Assembly (NCBI GenBank): GCA_963736425.1
Contig: CAVTOX010000001.1
Coordinates: 26,718-90,717 of the forward strand
Origin: Prado023 sp963736425
GTDB lineage: Bacteria > Actinomycetota > Actinomycetes > S36-B12 > CAIYMF01
DNA length: 64,000 bases
Direction of reading: 5' to 3'
Positions 43,507 through 52,680 of this stretch are shown piece after piece (position 1 is the first letter of the stretch; the number at the start of each line of letters is the position of its first letter). The translations under genes and the position numbers were made by a program. The notes below the pieces were generated by a model that was not told where the DNA came from, ran no database searches, and was given only the letters and a program-made list of their open reading frames with translations.

Positions 43507-44238
43507 CGAACCCGGACCCTGATGGCCGCACTCCTCATGGCAGCCCTTGCCCCATCGACTGCGGCCCTCGCCAGTCCGGCCCCCAGTGCCAACCCAGTTG
43601 GTGGCTCGGTCGGCCTCCCCGCAGCCATCGTCCGTGCGGACTTCCTCACCCAGGCCCAGATCCGGGCGCGACTGGACCTTTCGCGACCGCTGACCTCCTA
43701 CGACCTCAGCCCTACCGACAGGACGCCCGAGCCGGATCCGGACTGTGCCACGAACCGCCCCGAGGCCGTGTCGTCGAAGTTCTACCGCGCCAGGCAGAGC
43801 CGGACCCAGGTGTTCGAGTACCGGGTACCGGGCGCGACCTGGGCCATCCAGGGATCGGTGATGGTGTTCGAGTACTCCACGAGGGCCAAGGCGAAGGCGG
43901 CCTACAAGAGGGTGGTCGCCGCGGTGAGGTCCTCCACCGGATACACGTTGGTGTGCGAGGCGATCAACCCGATCATCAGCGGGCAGGCCCCAACTCCGGC
44001 CGTCGCCGTGCCGGGCACCACCTTCGCCTGGAAGTACCACCTCCGTGCGGCTCGGGCGGGATCGTGGCGTGACGTCGTCGCGACCGGCGGGAAGAGGGTC
44101 GTCTGGGTGGAGCTCGGCAGGGAGTTCCGGGCAGAGCTGGATTGGGACGCCGGGACCCCTCCGGCGACCTTCCCGAAGTACCCATCGACCGCCTACACCG
44201 AATCCCTCGCGACAGGGGCCGTGGCCAAGGGGCTCTGA
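43504..44238 (+). CDS. Secreted protein, function unknown
   Basis: A 244-aa protein with signal peptide MRTRTLMAALLMAALAPSTA and a likely cut after ALASP. The mature domain (VRADFLTQAQIRARLDLSRP, VFEYRVPGATWAIQGSVMVF, FEYSTRAKAKAAYKRVVAAV) has two cysteines (DPDCATNRPEA and TLVCEAINPI) that could form a disulfide. It resembles in layout the extracellular sensor-type domains common in actinobacteria. No catalytic motif. It ends before the ABC transporter genes with an 84-base gap. Confidence 0.72.
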   Translation: MRTRTLMAALLMAALAPSTAALASPAPSANPVGGSVGLPAAIVRADFLTQAQIRARLDLSRPLTSYDLSPTDRTPEPDPDCATNRPEAVSSKFYRARQSRTQVFEYRVPGATWAIQGSVMVFEYSTRAKAKAAYKRVVAAVRSSTGYTLVCEAINPIISGQAPTPAVAVPGTTFAWKYHLRAARAGSWRDVVATGGKRVVWVELGREFRAELDWDAGTPPATFPKYPSTAYTESLATGAVAKGL

Positions 44239-44322
44239 GGCCCACCGCGTTCGTGACCGGGTCGTCGCGGGCGAGTCGTTCGGCCCTACCGGAGGGTCGC
44301 GCGTCCGGCGTATGTGTGGATC

Positions 44323-45247
<925 letters not shown>

Positions 45248-45255
<8 letters not shown>

Positions 45256-46972
45256 CACCGCCTCCGTCGCCTGGGCGCCGCTGCTGTTCGGCCAGGTCCG
45301 CTATGCCAACCGGGGCTTCTGGCGCACGCCGATCGCGGCGTTCTTCACGATCGTGTTCCCCCTGAGCTTCCTGGTCATCCTCTGCTCGCTCTACGGCAAC
45401 GCGGAGATCGACGAGGAGACCGGCCTGCGCCTGGCCCAGTTCACCACCCCGGTGTTCGCGGTGTTCGGCGTCTGCATGGCCTGCTACGTCTCTCTTGCCC
45501 TGGCGCTGTCGTACGCCCGCGCCTCTGGGGTCCTCAAGCGCCTGCGGGGCACCCCACTGCCCGCCTCGGTCTTCGTCTCGGGGCGGATCGGGTCGGCGAT
45601 GTGGGTCTCGACGATCGCGACCTTCGTGATGGTCGGCGTCGGGGTCGTGTTCTACGGGGTCCAGATCATCTGGGTGAATGTGCCGGCACTGGTCCTGACG
45701 TTCGCCGTCGGGATGGCGTGCTTCTCGGCGCTGGGACTTGCGGTCGCGGCCATCGCGCCGACGCCCAGTGCGGCGCAGGCGTTCAGCAATGCGTCGCTGA
45801 TCCTGCTGGCGTTCATCTCCGGCGTCTTCGGCTTCGCGGAGCTTCCGACGTGGATGGACCGGGTGGCGAACTTCTTCCCGCTCAAGCACTTCGTGGACCC
45901 GGTCGCAGCCGGGTTCAACCCGTACGTCGACGCCTCGACGCCGAGCTGGTCCGACCTCGCCGTGATGGCGGTGTGGGGGATCGTCGGCGGACTGGCGGCC
46001 TGGCGCCGGTTCCAGTGGGAGCCGGGATCGGGGCGGGTGCGCACGGCGCGCCGGGGGCGGCATGCCCCGGTGCCGGAGGTCGCCGACACCGACGCGGTCG
46101 AGCTGCAGCGGGCACTGAGCACGTTCGACGCGGTGGACATCAACGGAGTCCCCGTGCGCAGGGTGAGCGTGGATCACGCAGGCCCGGCCGGTCGCGCCCG
46201 GATGGGGGCCCTCGCGTGGCGTCAGTCCCGGTACGCGATGACCCAGGTGCTGCGCGACCCGATGTCGATGTTCTTCGCCATCGTCTTCCCGGTCCTGTTG
46301 GTCACGGCCTTCTCGTTGATCTACGGCTCGGAGGTCCAGTGGGGCGGGCTGCCGCTGCCGCAGTACCTGGCCGCGGCGTTCGCGGTCTACGGGGTGGGGA
46401 CCATGGCGTTCGTCAACCTGCCCGGGTCGATCGCCGAGCAACGGGCCGCGCTCATCCTGAAGCGGCTGCGCGGGACGCCCCTGCCGCCGATCCTCTACCT
46501 GGTCGGGCGGATCCTGGCTGCACTGGTGCTGGGACTGGCCACGCTGGTGCTGGTGTTCGTCGTGGCGGTCGCGTTCCTCACAGTGTCCCTGCCGCCCTCC
46601 ACCTGGGCTGCGACCCTCCTGACGTTCATCCTCGCGATCATCTGCTTCGCGGCGTGCGGGCTGGCTCTCGTCTCCCTGATCGACGGCCCGCAGGCGGTCA
46701 TCGCGGTCGCGCTGTGCGTCCTGCTCCCGCTGTCGTTCATCTCCGACATCTTCATCCAGATCGACGCGATGCCCACGGGCCTCAACGCGATCGGATGGAC
46801 GTTCCCGCTGCGGCACGCGGTCCACGCCGCGGTCACCGCCACGAGCGGGGGTGCGCTCGACGCCGACTTCTGGGTCAATCTGGGCGTGCTCGTGCTGTGG
46901 ACCGGGATCGGGCTGCTGGTGGCGTGGCGGTTCTTCCACTGGGAGCCACGACAGGCACGCTCCTCGCGCTGA
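45248..46972 (+). CDS. ABC-2 permease, tandem fusion of two membrane domains
   Basis: A 574-aa protein with two homologous six-helix ABC-2 halves. Each has a short N-terminal stretch before FFTIVFPLSFLVILCSLYGN / FFAIVFPVLLVTAFSLIYGS, the motif LKRLRGTPLPASVFVSGRIG / LKRLRGTPLPPILYLVGRIL, and a C-terminal FFPLKHFVDPVAAGF / TFPLRHAVHAAVTA. A charged linker of about 70 residues (near 250-320) joins them. Most ABC-2 exporters use two copies of one six-helix protein; here the dimer is encoded in one chain. The GTG start is embedded in the end of the ATPase gene. Confidence 0.9.
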
Positions 46973-47041
46973 ACCTGCCCGAGGACTGATTCGCTCGACA
47001 CGGTGCCCTCGGGACGCCTCGCCAGCAGGGACGCGACCACA

Positions 47042-48076
47042 ATGGCCACCGTGGCCACATCGGATCGGGACGCCGTCTCACGGCAGCTGCGCCGCAGCCT
47101 GCTCGCCCTGGCGTTCGTGATCCTGGTCGGGACGGTCGGCTACTTCCTGCTGGGGTTCTCCCCGCTGGATTCCGTCTACCAGACGGTGACCACCGTGACC
47201 ACGATCGGCTTCCAGGAGGTCGAGCCCTTCGGGACGGCCGAGAAGGTGTTCACGATCCTGTTCGTGCTGGTCGGTGTTGGCGTCGTCCTCTACACGCTGA
47301 CGGTCCTGCTCGGCCTGCTGATCGAGGGCTGGGCCGGCAACGAGTGGGGGAGGAGACGCATGGAGAAGCAGATCCAGCAGTTGCGTGGGCACACGATCGT
47401 CTGCGGCTGGGGCCGGGTCGGTCGGGCGGCTGCCCACCAGCTGGCCAAGTCCGGCGAGACCATCGTCGTGGTCGATTCTGACGCGGAGCGTCTGGAGGAC
47501 TGCCCCTACCTGCACCTCGACGGGGACGCCACCCGCGATGACTTCCTGCGCCGGGTCGGCATCGACCATGCGAAGGTGCTCGTGGCCACCCTGGACACCG
47601 ATGCCTCCAGCCTCTTCGTCACGCTGACTGCGCGGGCGCTGAACCCCGACCTGGTCATCATCGCCCGCAGCCGGGTCGACGACACTGAGCAGAAGCTCCT
47701 TCGCGCAGGAGCCGATCGAGTCGTCAACCCCCAGCGCATCGGCGGCAACCGCATCGCGGCCTTCGCGCTGCAGCCGCACGTCACGGACTTCCTCGACGTG
47801 GCCATGCACGACGAGGAGGTGGAGTTCCGCCTCGAGCAGGTTGTGGTGCACGACGGGTCGTCGCTCGCGGGCTCGTCGGTGCGCCAGACCCGGCTCCACG
47901 AGGGCGACGGCGCCCTGCTGCTGGCCCTGCGCCAGAGCGAGGGCGGGGTGTTCCGCACCAACCCGTCCCCGGACGCGGTCGTGAAGCCCGGTGACGTGGT
48001 GATCGTGATCGGGACCGCTGCCCAGATCGACGCCGTGCGGCGTGACGCGGGGAGCAGGAAGGTCCGCCGGACCTGA
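47042..48076 (+). CDS. One-pore potassium channel with RCK (TrkA-N) domain
   Basis: A 344-aa protein. TM1 (SLLALAFVILVGTVGYFLLG), pore helix and filter (VYQTVTTVTTIGFQEVEPFG) and TM2 (KVFTILFVLVGVGVVLYTLT) are followed by an RCK domain (HTIVCGWGRVGRAAAHQLAK, DGDATRDDFLRRVGI) and a TrkA-C-like tail (DGSSLAGSSVRQTRLHEGDG). This is the MthK layout. The filter reads TIGF (residues 54-57) instead of the canonical TVGYG, so ion selectivity may be relaxed or altered. The ATG at 47042 gives the shortest lead. An in-frame GTG lies 13 codons upstream. Confidence 0.9.
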   Translation: MATVATSDRDAVSRQLRRSLLALAFVILVGTVGYFLLGFSPLDSVYQTVTTVTTIGFQEVEPFGTAEKVFTILFVLVGVGVVLYTLTVLLGLLIEGWAGNEWGRRRMEKQIQQLRGHTIVCGWGRVGRAAAHQLAKSGETIVVVDSDAERLEDCPYLHLDGDATRDDFLRRVGIDHAKVLVATLDTDASSLFVTLTARALNPDLVIIARSRVDDTEQKLLRAGADRVVNPQRIGGNRIAAFALQPHVTDFLDVAMHDEEVEFRLEQVVVHDGSSLAGSSVRQTRLHEGDGALLLALRQSEGGVFRTNPSPDAVVKPGDVVIVIGTAAQIDAVRRDAGSRKVRRT

Positions 48077-48092
48077 TTCAGTGGCCCTGAAT
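48076..48092 (+). terminator. Small hairpin at the end of the K+ channel gene
   Basis: ATTCAG and CTGAAT pair perfectly around a 5-base loop, beginning at the last base of the stop codon. It is the only AT-rich hairpin found at a gene end here. The stem is short and there is no T-run, so the call is weak. Confidence 0.3.
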
Positions 48093-48191
48093 GGGGCATG
48101 CGTGTGAGCGCCCGAGCGGGGGTCCACCGGCGTAGCGTGGAGTCAGCGGACGGGGCCGCCCGCGGTTCGACCGATGGGTAGGAGGATCGCC

Positions 48192-48855
48192 ATGCGTCGC
48201 TGGCTCGGTTGGTTCGCCCTTGCAGTCATCATCGGCATGCAGGCCGGCACCGTGTTCAAGCCCCTGGGAACGATCGGCGAGACCCGGGTGGCCGACTGGG
48301 TCGACCTGCTCACGCCGTTCGCGATCCTCGGCTGCGCGGCGATGGTCCTGCTGCGTGCCGGGGCCTCCCGCGGCCAGTGGGTGCTGTTCGGGATCGGCGG
48401 GATCACGTTCACCCTCGGCCACGGGCTGCACCTGGCTGCGAACTCCGTGAGCAACGTCGCCGACGCGGTGGTGGCCAAGGCGTCGATCGTGCACCTCTGG
48501 GACGAGGTAGTCAGCCACTACATCTGGTACACCGGGTTGTTCCTCGTGATGGCGACCCTGGCGTGGGCGCTGCGGGCGCAGGAGTTCCGGGTGGGGGCGG
48601 TGGACGTCGTCGTGGCCCTGCTGGTCGCGGTCACGCTGGTCAACACGTACATCGAAGGTGGCGTGCCGTGGCTCGGGATCCTCTTCCTGGCCGTCGGCGT
48701 GGTGTGCGGGTTCCTGTGGCGACCGGACCGCTGTGTCCCGGCTGCTGCTGGTCGTCGGCGGTGCGGGACTGGTGCTGCTCATCGGGTGGGGCGTGTACTG
48801 GCTCGTTGCGGACGGATTGGTCTTCCCGCAGTTCAGTGAGCTGGGCTGGATCTGA
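48192..48855 (+). CDS. Hypothetical membrane protein, six-helix (frameshifted)
   Basis: About 220 aa. GGAGG precedes the ATG. Six or seven hydrophobic helices (WLGWFALAVIIGMQAGTVFK, LLTPFAILGCAAMVLLRAGA, HYIWYTGLFLVMATLAWALR, VVVALLVAVTLVNTYIEGGV) with histidines in LGHGLHLAANSV and VHLWDEVVSHYIWY. These could bind a metal or haem, but no family is recognised. The frame changes near 48725, after VCGFLWR, and continues TAVSRLLLVVGGAGLVLLIG to a stop at 48853-48855. It ends 7 bases before the PIMT gene. Confidence 0.65.
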
Positions 48856-48861
48856 TCGGTC

Positions 48862-49515
48862 ATGCGCGCCGCCGACCTGCGCGAGCACCTGCTGCGGGAG
48901 GGGCTCAGCCGGCAGGTCGTCGACGTGCTGATGTCCGTCCCGCGCGACCGGTTCGTCCCCGCGGAGCTGGGGTTCCGGGCGTGGGAGGACCACGCGATGT
49001 CGATCGGTCACGGCCAGACGATCTCCCAGCCCACGGTGGTCGCGCTGATGACCGAGGCGGCGGCGGTGTGGCCCGGTGACCACGTCCTCGACGTGGGGAC
49101 GGGCAGCGGCTACCAGGCAGCGGTCCTCGCCGCGTGCGGTGCCCGGGTGCACTCGATCGAGCGGCTGGCGCAACTGTCCGACCGGGCGCGGGTGACCCTG
49201 GCAGAGCTCGGGTATGACGTGGACGTGAGGTGCGGTGACGGGTCCGCGGGGCTGCTGGCCGCGGCGCCGTTCGACGCGATCGTGGTGGCGGCGGCGACCC
49301 CCACGGTGCCCCCGGCGCTGGTCGAGCAGCTCCGGCCACCGGTGGAGGGTCGGCGGGGTGGGCGCCTGGTCATCCCGTTGGGGGAACCGTCGGGCTGGTT
49401 CGGCGGGCAGGAACTGGTCGTGTTCGAGCGGGTGCCTGACGGAATCTCGCGGCGCAAGCTGCTGGACGTCGTGTTCGTCCCGCTGGTGTGGGAGCCCGAC
49501 GGCACGGGGGAGTGA
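48862..49515 (+). CDS. pcm: Protein-L-isoaspartate O-methyltransferase
   Basis: A 217-aa full-length PIMT. The substrate-binding region PRDRFVPAELGFRAWEDHAM, the diagnostic GHGQTISQPTVVALM, the SAM motif I HVLDVGTGSGYQAAVLAACG, and the later IVVAAATPTVPPALVEQLRP are all as in the family. It methylates isoaspartyl residues in damaged proteins to start their repair, in the cytoplasm. The C-terminus GGRLVIPLGEPSGWFGGQEL is typical. The gene follows the membrane protein by 7 bases and probably shares its message. Confidence 0.93.
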   Translation: MRAADLREHLLREGLSRQVVDVLMSVPRDRFVPAELGFRAWEDHAMSIGHGQTISQPTVVALMTEAAAVWPGDHVLDVGTGSGYQAAVLAACGARVHSIERLAQLSDRARVTLAELGYDVDVRCGDGSAGLLAAAPFDAIVVAAATPTVPPALVEQLRPPVEGRRGGRLVIPLGEPSGWFGGQELVVFERVPDGISRRKLLDVVFVPLVWEPDGTGE

Positions 49516-49554
49516 GTCAGCGGTCAGTGCGGCCGGGGGTGAGCGGAGTGGTGG

Positions 49555-50193
49555 TCAGCCGGCCCGGCGGACCAGGACCACCGAGTCCAGCGCCACGACC
49601 TCGCCGTCCTTCTCGCGCGACTGGACGTCGGCGACGAGCACGTCGAAGCCCTCGGGCAGGTGCAGGGCGGTGACGATGGCCCCCGGGGACAGCAATCGGG
49701 CCGGCGGCGGGCCGCCGAGACCGCGGGTGCCGTGCTCAGGGTCGTGGGCGATCACCAGGAGATGGCCATCGGGGGACACGAGCGCAGGCAGATGCGCGTA
49801 GGCGCTGTCACGCTCCTCGGGCTCCGGATGGATGAACGCCAGCGTGATCAGGTCGAAGGTGCCTGTCGGGGACAGTGCCGCAAGGAAGCCAAGGTCGGTG
49901 GCATCGCCCTGGACGAACGTGGCGTCAAGGCCTGCCTCCCGCGCCGTGGATCGGGCTCGATCGAGGGCCACGTCCGACCAGTCAACGCCCGTGACGGCCC
50001 ACCCCTGTCCGGCGAGCCAGCGCGCGTCGGCCCCCTCGCCGCAGCCGAGGTCCAGTGCCGTGGGAGCTGCCTCGCCGGACCGCCCCATGCCCGATTCGTC
50101 GAGACCGGTCACGGTGTCGACCAGTGCAGCGTTCGGCTCACCCGACCACACCGTGCTGGCGGCGTAGCGCTCGTCCCAACCAGAGGCATCCAT
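49555..50193 (-). CDS. SAM-dependent class I methyltransferase
   Basis: A 212-aa protein from the ATG at 50193, which gives the family-typical start MDASGWDERYAASTVWSGEP. Motif I ALDLGCGEGADARWLAGQGW, the acidic SAM-ribose contact GVDWSDVALDRARSTA, and GDATDLGF, LITLAFIHPEPEERDSAYAH follow. The pattern is that of the TehB/UbiG-like methyltransferases acting on small molecules, perhaps metalloids or thiols. The substrate is not readable. Convergent with pcm; a longer upstream extension has no ribosome site and is not conserved-looking. Confidence 0.85.
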   Translation of the reverse strand: MDASGWDERYAASTVWSGEPNAALVDTVTGLDESGMGRSGEAAPTALDLGCGEGADARWLAGQGWAVTGVDWSDVALDRARSTAREAGLDATFVQGDATDLGFLAALSPTGTFDLITLAFIHPEPEERDSAYAHLPALVSPDGHLLVIAHDPEHGTRGLGGPPPARLLSPGAIVTALHLPEGFDVLVADVQSREKDGEVVALDSVVLVRRAG

Positions 50194-50249
50194 GGCCCCA
50201 GTGTCTCCGAAGCCGGGTCCGCCGGGTGACGAGGGGGAGGCGGGGAGGG

Positions 50250-52679
50250 CTAGGAGACCTGAAGCGGGATGGCAGTCCGAGTGGGCTGAGTGAACGGGAA
50301 GGCCCGCTCGGTTCCGGCGTCCAGCCATGCTCCGACCGTGGTTCGGGGCAGGACCGTGCCGGCCTCGACGACTCCGTTGCGCCGGAACGCGAACACCTCG
50401 ACGTCCCCGATGCGCCAGTCGGGGGCCTGCGTGGTCCCCAAGGCATCGAGGAACTGCCCCCGCGGTGCGGGCGTCCGCTCCGCGAACTTCGTGGCGAAGG
50501 AGCTGAGCAGCGACGCGCGCTGGGCGGGAGTCTCATCGTCGGACTCCATCACCTGGATGGCCACGATGAGGCCACTTCCCCGCCGTACCACAGCGAACAC
50601 GGGCGGCGCGTCGGAGGTGGTGGCGAAGTCGCCGGTGTCGATTCCGGAGTAGGGCCCGAGCATGCGGGCTGTGCTCTGCCCGGTGGCAGGGGCGCTGACG
50701 AGGGCCAGTACGAAGGGCTCGTCCTCGGCGGTGAAGCGATCCCAGTCGGACTCACGAAGACACGTCAAGGTCCGGAATGTCACCTGGCAGAACAGGTCGT
50801 CGCCGCTCCTGGAGACCCAGAGGTCGTACGAGAGCTGATAGTGGCCCTCGGTCTCACCGTTGACGTTGATCAGCCCCTGCCCAGGGAACCCCTGCCCGGC
50901 GATCTGCACCAGCTGGGCCCACGTCCATGGCTGCTGTCCCGTGCCGACCAGGTCGGCATGCCCACCGACCAGCGAGAGCAGCACGTCACCGATCGCCTCG
51001 ATCACCCCGGAGATCGCCTCGGTGAAATCGTGCCAGGCTGCCGCAAGGATCGCCCCAGCGCTTGCCGCCCTGTTCGCCAGGACGATCTGCGAGGGTTGCG
51101 TGGTGAACGGGCCCACGACGTAGGCTGCGCGGCTTCCTGCCTCGAAGTCGTCCCACTCGAGCAGGCGATTCTCCGACCACGAGCCAGAGGGTGATCGAAG
51201 TCGTCCATGATCGAGCAGGAACTCCCGCCCCGAGCACTTCAGGACGATGTCGGCGTTGGTCCCGGACAGGGCCTGGGTGGAGGTTCCCAGTGTCACGCGC
51301 AGCCACCAGCCGTCGCCGGTCTCGGTCGGGTCGGGCGGGTACTGACCGGCGCTGATGATCGTGAACGGCTGCTGGGCGGGGTCCTCGTACTGGCGGATGT
51401 CGCCGGGGGTGGGCGGGTTGGGCGCCGCCGCGCTCGTCGCGCCCGGGGCTACGCGCGCCTGGTTCTTCACACGGTCCCAGAAGCCCACATGGATCAGCTC
51501 CAGGTGGGAGCGACCGATCCGGTCGAGCTCCTCGAGCCACTGCGAGGTGGTGCGCGTCGCCAGACCGCGGGCGATCGCGAACAGTTGGTCCCCGGTCAGC
51601 GTCGTGTCGTCCAGCGCGCGGTTGGATCGCGAGATCTCAGACATCCACTTGTTGTCCAGGGCGATCCCGGTGGGCGCGAGCACCAGGATCCCGGGCGGTG
51701 CCGGGACCCCGGCCAGGGCTGGGGGCGTGGCGGGCGCGGAAGTGTCCCCAGTGCACGAGCGCCAGCGGTGGGCCACGTCCTCCATGCCCACGAAGGACAG
51801 GACTGCGGTAGCCGCGTCCCGCAGCCCGATCGGCAGGGCGCGATAGAAGGTGCAGTCATAGGCGTACTTGCCGTGGGACTTGTAGCCGTGCTGCAAGCCC
51901 ACCTCGTACATCCCGGTGAACAGGTCCCAGCCCGGACGCGGGTCTGCACCCACGATGCTCAGATGCCTTCCCAGGATCCCAGTCAGGCGGTCCCGAACGA
52001 CCGCCTCCCGGAGGGGCATCGGCTCGGTGAAATCGTGCTGGGGGCGCAGGGTCCCCAGGGGTCCTCGCGCAGGGCGCACCGCGACCGGGGCCAGGTTCAG
52101 GACTGGCGTGCCCGCCTCGAACCAGGTCTTGCCGCGTCGCTCCGCGGAGTCCATCCAGGAGGAGTGGGAGTAGAAGTCCTGCATCGCATGCAGGCTGGTC
52201 CCGATCGCGTTGCGGGCAGCGTCCACGTCGTTGTGCTCGGCTGCCCAGACCAGCGCGGCCACGGTCCCGCCGAGGTAGCGGCGCCACATCGTGCGGATCT
52301 GACTGGTGCTGGTGAGGTCGTCGAAGTGCATCTTGGTCAACTCCGGTCGGGCCATGAGCGCCACGCCCAGGCGGCCCAGGCCCCCGCCGTTGCCGAGGTT
52401 GAACCACCACAGCGGGTTGTACAGGTAGGAGTCCAGATAGTCCGCGTGCCAGGCGATCGAGTCGGCCGCCGTGCCACCGACCGGGATCCCGCCAGCGCGA
52501 TTGGGTACCGACCAGCGGGCGTTCGGTGCAGCAGCCGCAGCCCCATCGCGGGTGATCAGCTCGTGGTACCAACCGCTGGTCGGGTCCCCGGCCACTCCAC
52601 CATTGACCGGGTCCTCACCACCGAACCGGCTCAGCACGCCGGGTGCGTCCGCCAGAGCCAGTGGCATCCGGCAGCGCAC
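50250..52679 (-). CDS. HET-C/zinc-phospholipase-like protein with PLAT-like domain
   Basis: An intact protein of about 809 aa, last gene of the five-gene cluster. The GTG at 52679, two bases after the previous stop, has GGGGG just upstream; an ATG five codons later is possible. Near residue 165 it reads GTSLHAMQDFYSHSSWMDSA, the His-x(3)-Asp-x(3)-His element of HET-C and bacterial zinc-dependent phospholipase C-type domains. Around 460-540 a beta-rich segment (WWLRVTLGTSTQALSGTNAD, then LEWDDFEAGSRAAYVVGPFT) looks like a PLAT/LH2 lipid- or protein-binding domain. The remaining C-terminal 250 residues are unassigned. No signal peptide is visible. Lipid hydrolysis is inferred. Confidence 0.72.
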   Translation of the reverse strand: MRCRMPLALADAPGVLSRFGGEDPVNGGVAGDPTSGWYHELITRDGAAAAAPNARWSVPNRAGGIPVGGTAADSIAWHADYLDSYLYNPLWWFNLGNGGGLGRLGVALMARPELTKMHFDDLTSTSQIRTMWRRYLGGTVAALVWAAEHNDVDAARNAIGTSLHAMQDFYSHSSWMDSAERRGKTWFEAGTPVLNLAPVAVRPARGPLGTLRPQHDFTEPMPLREAVVRDRLTGILGRHLSIVGADPRPGWDLFTGMYEVGLQHGYKSHGKYAYDCTFYRALPIGLRDAATAVLSFVGMEDVAHRWRSCTGDTSAPATPPALAGVPAPPGILVLAPTGIALDNKWMSEISRSNRALDDTTLTGDQLFAIARGLATRTTSQWLEELDRIGRSHLELIHVGFWDRVKNQARVAPGATSAAAPNPPTPGDIRQYEDPAQQPFTIISAGQYPPDPTETGDGWWLRVTLGTSTQALSGTNADIVLKCSGREFLLDHGRLRSPSGSWSENRLLEWDDFEAGSRAAYVVGPFTTQPSQIVLANRAASAGAILAAAWHDFTEAISGVIEAIGDVLLSLVGGHADLVGTGQQPWTWAQLVQIAGQGFPGQGLINVNGETEGHYQLSYDLWVSRSGDDLFCQVTFRTLTCLRESDWDRFTAEDEPFVLALVSAPATGQSTARMLGPYSGIDTGDFATTSDAPPVFAVVRRGSGLIVAIQVMESDDETPAQRASLLSSFATKFAERTPAPRGQFLDALGTTQAPDWRIGDVEVFAFRRNGVVEAGTVLPRTTVGAWLDAGTERAFPFTQPTRTAIPLQVS

Positions 52680-52680
52680 G

